A stretch of DNA of 37,315 bases from Agrilactobacillus yilanensis (lineage in GTDB: Bacteria > Bacillota > Bacilli > Lactobacillales > Lactobacillaceae), in NCBI RefSeq assembly GCF_003946725.1, contig NZ_RHOY01000024.1, forward strand, positions 1 through 37,315, read 5' to 3'. Position numbers and translations under genes: made by a program. Every line of letters begins with the position of its first letter. Position 1 is the stretch's first letter. The notes under the pieces are model-generated. The model did no database searches, was not told the DNA's origin, and saw only the letters and a list, made by a program, of their open reading frames with translations. This document shows positions 33,609 through 37,315 of the stretch, one piece after another.

Positions 33609-34474
33609 AGATCATTGCACCAGCAACATCTGCTAATTTAGGGCCAGGTTTTGATTCATTAGGGATTGCTTTAAATAGTTATTTAGTGGTTGAAGTGTTG
33701 GAACCGTTAGAAAATTGGTTAGTGGATCATGAGTTTGGCAGCAATGTGGCCAATGATCGCAATAATTTAGTCGTGCGGACAGCACTGTCAATCAATCCAG
33801 AATTAAGTCCCAGACATTTGAAAGTGACCTCCACGATTCCTTTAGCCCGAGGCTTAGGCAGCAGCAGTTCCGCGATTGTAGCAGGACTGTTGTTAGCTAA
33901 TGAACTGGGCCAAATGAATTTAGATCAGACGATGCTGTTGCAATTAGCCACCCGTTTAGAAGGTCATCCCGATAATGTTGCCCCGGCCGTATTAGGTGAT
34001 TTTGTCGCCGCAACTTATGACGAAGACTGGTGTGATGCGCTACAGCTGCCTTATCCTAAGCTGAGCTTTATCGCATATATTCCCAATGTGGAGTTACGGA
34101 CTAAAGAAAGCCGTGAAGCGTTGCCTGAGAAATTTGCTTACCGCAAGGCTGTTCACGGCGCTTCAGTGGGTAATGTGTATGTGGCTGCTGTGGCAAAACA
34201 AGATATTGATGTTATCGGTCGGATGATGGTAAAAGATGAGTTTCATGAAGGCTATCGTCGGAAATTAGTACCGGATTTGGATAGAATTAGAACTGTTTTA
34301 CAGCATACAGCACATGTGGGTACTTACCTCAGTGGTGCAGGGCCAACGGTTATGACTGTGGCAACGCAAGCACAAACCGCAGCTGTTGTCGCTGCTTTAA
34401 AGGCAGAACCGCAGTTGGACGGTGAGGTTCGAGTTATGTCAATTGACCGTCTTGGTGGTCGAGTTATTAATTGA
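33605..34474 (+). CDS. thrB: Homoserine kinase
   Basis: Phosphorylates homoserine to O-phosphohomoserine for threonine synthesis. It is a 289-residue GHMP kinase with N-terminal APATSANLGPGFDSLG, the ATP-binding loop IPLARGLGSSSSAIVAG near 85-100 and C-terminal GTYLSGAGPTVMTVA near 240. ATG at 33605 overlaps the hom TGA (ATGA), with GGAGG 8 bases upstream. The upstream in-frame start at 33578 would overlap hom further. The thrC gene is not in the window. Confidence 0.96.
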   Translation: MKIIAPATSANLGPGFDSLGIALNSYLVVEVLEPLENWLVDHEFGSNVANDRNNLVVRTALSINPELSPRHLKVTSTIPLARGLGSSSSAIVAGLLLANELGQMNLDQTMLLQLATRLEGHPDNVAPAVLGDFVAATYDEDWCDALQLPYPKLSFIAYIPNVELRTKESREALPEKFAYRKAVHGASVGNVYVAAVAKQDIDVIGRMMVKDEFHEGYRRKLVPDLDRIRTVLQHTAHVGTYLSGAGPTVMTVATQAQTAAVVAALKAEPQLDGEVRVMSIDRLGGRVIN

Positions 34475-34487
34475 TTTTGATTTGTTG

Positions 34488-34517
34488 TTGACAGAGTTGG
34501 ATTTGTTAGAATATAAT
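34488..34517 (+). promoter_or_regulatory. Promoter of tRNA-Leu
   Basis: A consensus TTGACA (34488-34493), an 18-base spacer and TATAAT (34512-34517), 36 bases before the mature tRNA. It is the strongest promoter by consensus in the window. Confidence 0.85.
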
Positions 34518-34549
34518 TGTAATTGTGCTTATTTCAAGTGCAATTACAA
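34517..34549. repeat. Inverted repeat in the tRNA-Leu leader
   Basis: 14-base arms TTGTAATTGTGCTT (34517-34530) and AAGTGCAATTACAA (34536-34549) are complementary except for a C-A or G-T position, with loop ATTTC. The repeat fills the space from the -10 box to 3 bases before the tRNA 5' end. It may be a DNA operator or a 5' leader hairpin removed by RNase P. Confidence 0.7.
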
Positions 34550-34552
34550 CTT

Positions 34553-34637
34553 GCGGGCGTGGCGGAATGGCAGACGCGCAAGATTAAGGATCTTGTGGGG
34601 AATAATCCCCGTGGAAGTTCGAGTCTTCTCGCCCGCA
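34553..34637 (+). tRNA. tRNA-Leu (AAG)
   Basis: A class II tRNA of 85 nt: acceptor GCGGGCG/CGCCCGC, discriminator A, anticodon stem CAAGA/TCTTG with loop TTAAGGA (anticodon AAG), a long variable arm (TGGGGAATAATCCCCGT) and T-loop TTCGAGT. A34 in a leucine tRNA is uncommon in bacteria. If deaminated to inosine by TadA it would read several CUN codons. Confidence 0.95.
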
Positions 34638-34662
34638 TCAGTTTGAAGTACGTTTATATGGT

Positions 34663-34696
34663 GTCTTTGACCTTTTGAGGTTGAAGGCTTTTTTTA
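34663..34696 (+). terminator. Intrinsic terminator of tRNA-Leu
   Basis: GTCTTTGACC pairs with GGTTGAAGGC (several G-T pairs) around TTTTGA and is followed by seven T (34689-34695). Confidence 0.75.
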
Positions 34697-34746
34697 TGCC
34701 AATAATTTAGTAACGATGATAAAGCAGCATTTACTTTAAATAAAAT

Positions 34747-34761
34747 ATGACCGGTAGTCAT
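34747..34761. promoter_or_regulatory. TetR operator at the tetR promoter
   Basis: ATGAC-CGGTA-GTCAT, a dyad with 5-base arms. The same box with a different spacer lies at 35437-35451 ahead of the MFS gene. It abuts the -35 box TTGATT (34761-34766), so binding of the regulator would block its own transcription. Confidence 0.75.
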
Positions 34762-34789
34762 TGATTTTCTTGCGAGAAGGGATTATACT
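34761..34789 (+). promoter_or_regulatory. Promoter of the second tetR gene
   Basis: TTGATT (34761-34766), a 17-base spacer and TATACT (34784-34789), 19 bases before the start codon. Confidence 0.7.
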
Positions 34790-34808
34790 GTTTTTCGAGG
34801 TGAAAATC

Positions 34809-35390
34809 ATGGGTAAACGTGAAGATAATGCAAAACAAACCCGCGCTAAGTTACTGGATACTGCGGATCGGTTGATCGTCAAAGATGGTTATGAACGTGT
34901 TTCTGTCGATAGTATTGTGAAGGCGAGTGGGATCGCTAAGGGCACCTTTTATAACTATTTTAAACGTAAAGAAGATCTAATATTTGAACTCAGTAAACAT
35001 CGGTTTGCCAACTTGATCGGGTCGCGTGATACTGGAAATCAGGATGCAGTTACCAGTATCAGTGCTTATTTAGAAGAATTCATGACTGTAATCGCCAATT
35101 CTAAAATCGAACTTGCGCGGCAATGGGTGCGATATGTTTCCGCTAGCGACGCGAATAAGGATAAGTGGCAGTTGGATGTTGATTCTTTGGAACGGTTCAT
35201 TCAACAACTGATTCGCGAAGATAAACTGAGTGCCAAAACGCCACATTACGTGCTAGCAGAAACCTTACTGACACAGATGTATGGTATTATTTTAAGCTGG
35301 TGCATTGATCCGAAAGCGATCGATCCAATACAGCGGACACAGCAGTTCTGCACGCAACAACTAGAGCTGCTTGTCAACCCTTATCAATGA
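34809..35390 (+). CDS. TetR/AcrR family transcriptional regulator
   Basis: A 193-residue repressor. The N-terminal HTH covers about residues 10-55 (YERVSVDSIVKASGIAKGTF, then YNYFKRKEDLIFEL), and the C-terminal helical domain is generic. ATG at 34809 follows GAGGTGA; the frame upstream to 34761 lies in the promoter and cannot be translated from this transcript. Matching ATGAC-N5-GTCAT boxes at its own promoter and ahead of the MFS gene indicate autoregulation and control of the transporter. The inducer is unknown. Confidence 0.9.
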   Translation: MGKREDNAKQTRAKLLDTADRLIVKDGYERVSVDSIVKASGIAKGTFYNYFKRKEDLIFELSKHRFANLIGSRDTGNQDAVTSISAYLEEFMTVIANSKIELARQWVRYVSASDANKDKWQLDVDSLERFIQQLIREDKLSAKTPHYVLAETLLTQMYGIILSWCIDPKAIDPIQRTQQFCTQQLELLVNPYQ

Positions 35391-35398
35391 AGTTAAGT

Positions 35399-35429
35399 CA
35401 CCATCAAGGATGATGGTGTTGTCTTTTTC
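35399..35429 (+). terminator. Terminator after the second tetR gene
   Basis: CACCATCA, loop AGGA, TGATGGTG: a perfect 8-bp stem followed by TTGTCTTTTTC. It separates tetR from the MFS gene. Confidence 0.7.
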
Positions 35430-35436
35430 TAAAAAT

Positions 35437-35451
35437 ATGACCATTAGTCAT
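35437..35451. promoter_or_regulatory. TetR operator ahead of the remnant/MFS gene
   Basis: ATGAC-CATTA-GTCAT, extended to 7-base perfect arms ATATGAC/GTCATAT (35435-35453). It precedes a -10-like TATAAC (35466-35471), so the site overlaps the probable promoter that reads toward the MFS gene. Confidence 0.75.
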
Positions 35452-35477
35452 ATAAAAAGGATAGGTATAACAAAAGT

Positions 35478-35656
35478 AGAGATGCTATTTTTGATAGTGC
35501 GGATACAAATGTCACAGTTGCATCAATGCCGGGGATGGTTCCAGTGAGATCCAGGTGGTTCTTAGAAAGACACTGATCGCAAGTGCTGTGATATTGCCAA
35601 ACTATACAATCGAAGATCGGTATTTAGAACGAACAACGACAAAGTTCAACGATTAG
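35478..35656 (+). pseudogene. Possible gene remnant between the operator and the MFS gene
   Basis: Two protein-like stretches lie in different frames: one from 35478 (RDAIFDSADTNVTVASMPGM, then VPVRSRWFL before a stop) and one ending at TAG 35654-35656 (LIASAVILPNYTIEDRYLER, then TTTKFND). Together they look like the decayed end of a gene joined by a frameshift and lacking a start. I cannot name the family. The alternative is an untranslated leader of about 200 bases with chance coding-like content. Confidence 0.3.
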
Positions 35657-35692
35657 TTGTAACAAATAATGCAATACTCAGAGGAGATTTAT

Positions 35693-36874
35693 ATGCAAAT
35701 GAAAAATCGTACGATGTTAAAATTATCAATTCTACTTGTGTCAGTGATTACTGCCTCAGCACCTGCAATTAATGCCAATATTCCGGTATTAGCAAAAGCT
35801 TTTCCGAATGTGCCATTGACACAAGTTGAGTTGTTGACCACTATTCCATCATTCTTTTTGATGTTGGCATTGTTGATCAGTGATCGAATTGCACGGAAAA
35901 TTGGCATCAAAAATACCGTTATCCTTGGCGTAACGCTTACTGCAATTGCTGGCCTTGCCCCGCTAATCATCAATCGTTTTTGGCTTTTGATGCTCTCACG
36001 TGCGGCTTTTGGCTTTGGAGTGGGCTTATTTAATTCGCTATTGGTCGTTATCATCAGTTATTTTTTTCAAGGGCAAGAGCGCTCACAAACAATTGGTTTC
36101 CAAAGTACTTTTGAGGGATTTGGTGGCGTTTTGGTCACCTTTATTGCTGGTCAACTGGTCCAAATCAATTGGCATATGTCCTTTTGGGCGTATGTCATCA
36201 CTGTTCCCGCACTGATTCTATTTACGCTTTTTGTCCCCCAAATTACTAATGATCAGAAAACCAGCAATGTGGCAACACAGGCGGCGCCGGGGCATAAAGG
36301 CAAACTTGCCGCTTTATTGCTGCTGACCTTCATTGTCATCACGGCGTACATGATCATGGGGATTAAAGTACCAACACTGATGGTCAGCGCAGGTTATGGG
36401 ACGGCAACCGATGCCAGTTATGTAATCTTAGGATTGAGTCTGGGTGCAATGCTTGGCGGTGTGATTTTCGGTCGAATGTTTGCTGCCTTAAAAAATTATA
36501 TTTTGCCTGTATCAATGTTACTGATGGCCATTGCTATGGCCTTGATTGCACTATCTAACAGCACATGGCTCACTGTTTTCGGCGGCTTTGTGACTGGTGT
36601 TGGTGTACGTCAGTTTTTCCCATGGATTCTAAACAGTGTCAATGCAGATGGGAATGGTAGTGTCAATGACACTGCGTTAATTCTTATAGTTTACAACTTG
36701 GCGGGCTCATTGTCCCCATACTCAGCGTTATTGATTCAAAAGATTAACCGATTTAGTGATCTGCATCCCATATTTTGGATAAACGTTGGTATATTTGGGG
36801 CGTTAACTGTAATCACCTTGATTATCATACTTATCAATGGGCGCTCAAAGGTGCAAAGTCGTCGAATTAGCTAA
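35693..36874 (+). CDS. MFS transporter, probable drug/metabolite efflux
   Basis: A 393-residue polytopic membrane protein with about 12 segments. Motif A between TM2 and TM3 is SDRIARKIGIKNTVI, and ASAPAINANIPVLAKAFPNV is a periplasm-facing loop after TM1, as in DHA1-type exporters. ATG at 35693 is 6 bases after GAGGAG; the ATG at 35669 lies before this SD and is less likely. TetR operators upstream link it to the neighbouring repressor in a typical efflux islet. The substrate is unknown. Confidence 0.86.
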   Translation: MQMKNRTMLKLSILLVSVITASAPAINANIPVLAKAFPNVPLTQVELLTTIPSFFLMLALLISDRIARKIGIKNTVILGVTLTAIAGLAPLIINRFWLLMLSRAAFGFGVGLFNSLLVVIISYFFQGQERSQTIGFQSTFEGFGGVLVTFIAGQLVQINWHMSFWAYVITVPALILFTLFVPQITNDQKTSNVATQAAPGHKGKLAALLLLTFIVITAYMIMGIKVPTLMVSAGYGTATDASYVILGLSLGAMLGGVIFGRMFAALKNYILPVSMLLMAIAMALIALSNSTWLTVFGGFVTGVGVRQFFPWILNSVNADGNGSVNDTALILIVYNLAGSLSPYSALLIQKINRFSDLHPIFWINVGIFGALTVITLIIILINGRSKVQSRRIS

Positions 36875-36887
36875 TGTAAAGTCAAAA

Positions 36888-36935
36888 AAACGAGATTAAG
36901 TCAAAAGTTGATTTTGATTTAATCTCGTTTTTATA
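36888..36935. terminator. Terminator after the MFS gene
   Basis: AAACGAGATTAA pairs with TTAATCTCGTTT, enclosing TCAAAA/TTTTGA, with T-rich sequence on the right and A-rich sequence on the left. It could also serve a gene arriving from the right. Bases 36936-37009 hold nothing I recognise. Confidence 0.85.
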
Positions 36936-37009
36936 TTATATAGGAAGAAAAAATTAAATTAATACGAAATAGTTGATTTATATCGGTTTTATTTTGTGTA
37001 TGTCTTTTG

Positions 37010-37118
37010 AAATGCATTCACTGGAGCAAAGCGCTCACCTAACTACGAATCTCTTGCGTGTCTGACGACACACTGCAAGATTCTAGGTTAGTGCTCGAGG
37101 CTTTCCCGCTCTGCTTCT
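37010..37118 (-). repeat. Palindromic intergenic repeat, copy R5
   Basis: Reverse-orientation copy of the R1/R2 type: the reverse complement carries AGAGCGGGAAAGCCTCGAGC, CACTAACCTAGAATCTTGCA and a GTGTCGTCAGACAC tip. The outer palindrome has become AAATGCATTC in place of AAACGCGTTT, two changes that keep the dyad. The left end of the element (GAGCGTGA) is replaced where it joins R6. Confidence 0.88.
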
Positions 37119-37236
37119 GAAACGCGCTCACTAGAGCAAAGCTCTCACATAACTATGCCTTACTTACAAGCCAAGAGCAGGCTTATGTCGTAAGACTAGG
37201 TTACGTTCGAGGCTTTCCCGCTCTAGTTCGCGCTCT
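37119..37236 (-). repeat. Palindromic intergenic repeat, copy R6 (mosaic)
   Basis: In reverse complement, the outer parts are R1-like (GAGCGCGAACTAGAGCGGG; GAGAGCTTTGCTCTAGTGAG) while the inside is R3-like (CTTACGACATAAGCC...GGCTTGTAAGTAAGG). Pairs CGTAAC/GTTATG and TCTTAC/GTAAGG are G-U compatible only on this strand. It is evidence that arms and interior are exchanged between copies. Confidence 0.88.
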
Positions 37237-37239
37237 GAT

Positions 37240-37315
37240 TAAACGCGCTCCAAAAGACTGATTTCTGCGCTTAGCTACGTCTAACTTGTAAGCGAAGACC
37301 GCTCACGGCGTTAGC
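37240..37315 (-). repeat. Palindromic intergenic repeat, copy R7 (cut by the window end)
   Basis: TAAACGCGCTCC starts a third tandem copy in the same orientation as R5 and R6. Its interior differs from R1 and R3 but shares GCCGTRAGYRG and TCGCTT blocks with R4. The remainder lies beyond the window. Confidence 0.65.

Noticed and set aside
34553-36874. tRNA-Leu as an attachment site for an integrated element carrying tetR-MFS
   Set aside because: No integrase gene and no second copy of the tRNA 3' end were found up to the window end.

Overview
The window reads as a chromosomal segment of a low-to-moderate GC Gram-positive bacterium of the order Lactobacillales, most likely a member of Lactobacillaceae. 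The grounds are strong AGGAGG-type ribosome-binding sites, frequent TTG/GTG starts, a yybP-ykoY riboswitch ahead of a P-type ATPase, a nagA-nagR pair, a hom-thrB operon, TrpX-type ABC genes and a tRNA-Leu with anticodon AAG. Genus and species cannot be fixed from sequence reading alone. No IS element, integrase, phage gene or CRISPR array was seen.

Layout. 1-460: end of an rrn operon (5S 3' part) with tRNA-Asn, a terminator, tRNA-Glu and tRNA-Thr. 514-2825: dtpT peptide transporter and a phosphoesterase. 2828-3045: tRNA-Tyr and tRNA-Gln. 3130-4722: proC, converging on a tetR gene. 4936-9282: a very large acyl-CoA dehydratase-activase fusion protein, divergent from that tetR. 9479-11403: nagA-nagR with a promoter that contains a NagR-type operator. 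11407-11643: two tandem palindromic repeats. 11898-18923: a surface-polysaccharide module (Wzy-like polymerase, GT2 transferase, UDP-galactopyranose mutase, Wzx flippase, WecG/TagA-type transferase on the opposite strand, GT4 transferase), probably adding galactofuranose. 19016-21337: pncB-nadE NAD salvage. 21342-24222: manganese riboswitch, terminator and cation P-type ATPase. 24532-29567: phosphodiesterase, UMF1-type MFS protein, a small helical protein, and an ABC binding protein plus permease with no ATPase gene. 29649-34474: tex, sprT, hom, thrB. 34553-36874: tRNA-Leu(AAG), then a tetR-MFS efflux-like pair joined by two matching operators.

The most notable signal is a family of about 115-bp intergenic palindromic repeats (eight copies or partial copies: 3914, 11407, 11530, 24227, 24344, 37010, 37119, 37240). 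They share ends (GAGCGYGA ... AAACGCGTTT) but have exchangeable inner stem sequences. Between copies the stem sequences change on both arms so that pairing is kept, and the non-Watson-Crick pairs are G-U compatible in one orientation only. That points to selection for an RNA structure on a defined strand. One copy supplies the stop codon of proC. The best-supported regulatory units are the Mn riboswitch, the nag operator, and the two TetR boxes of the 34.8-36.9 kb islet.
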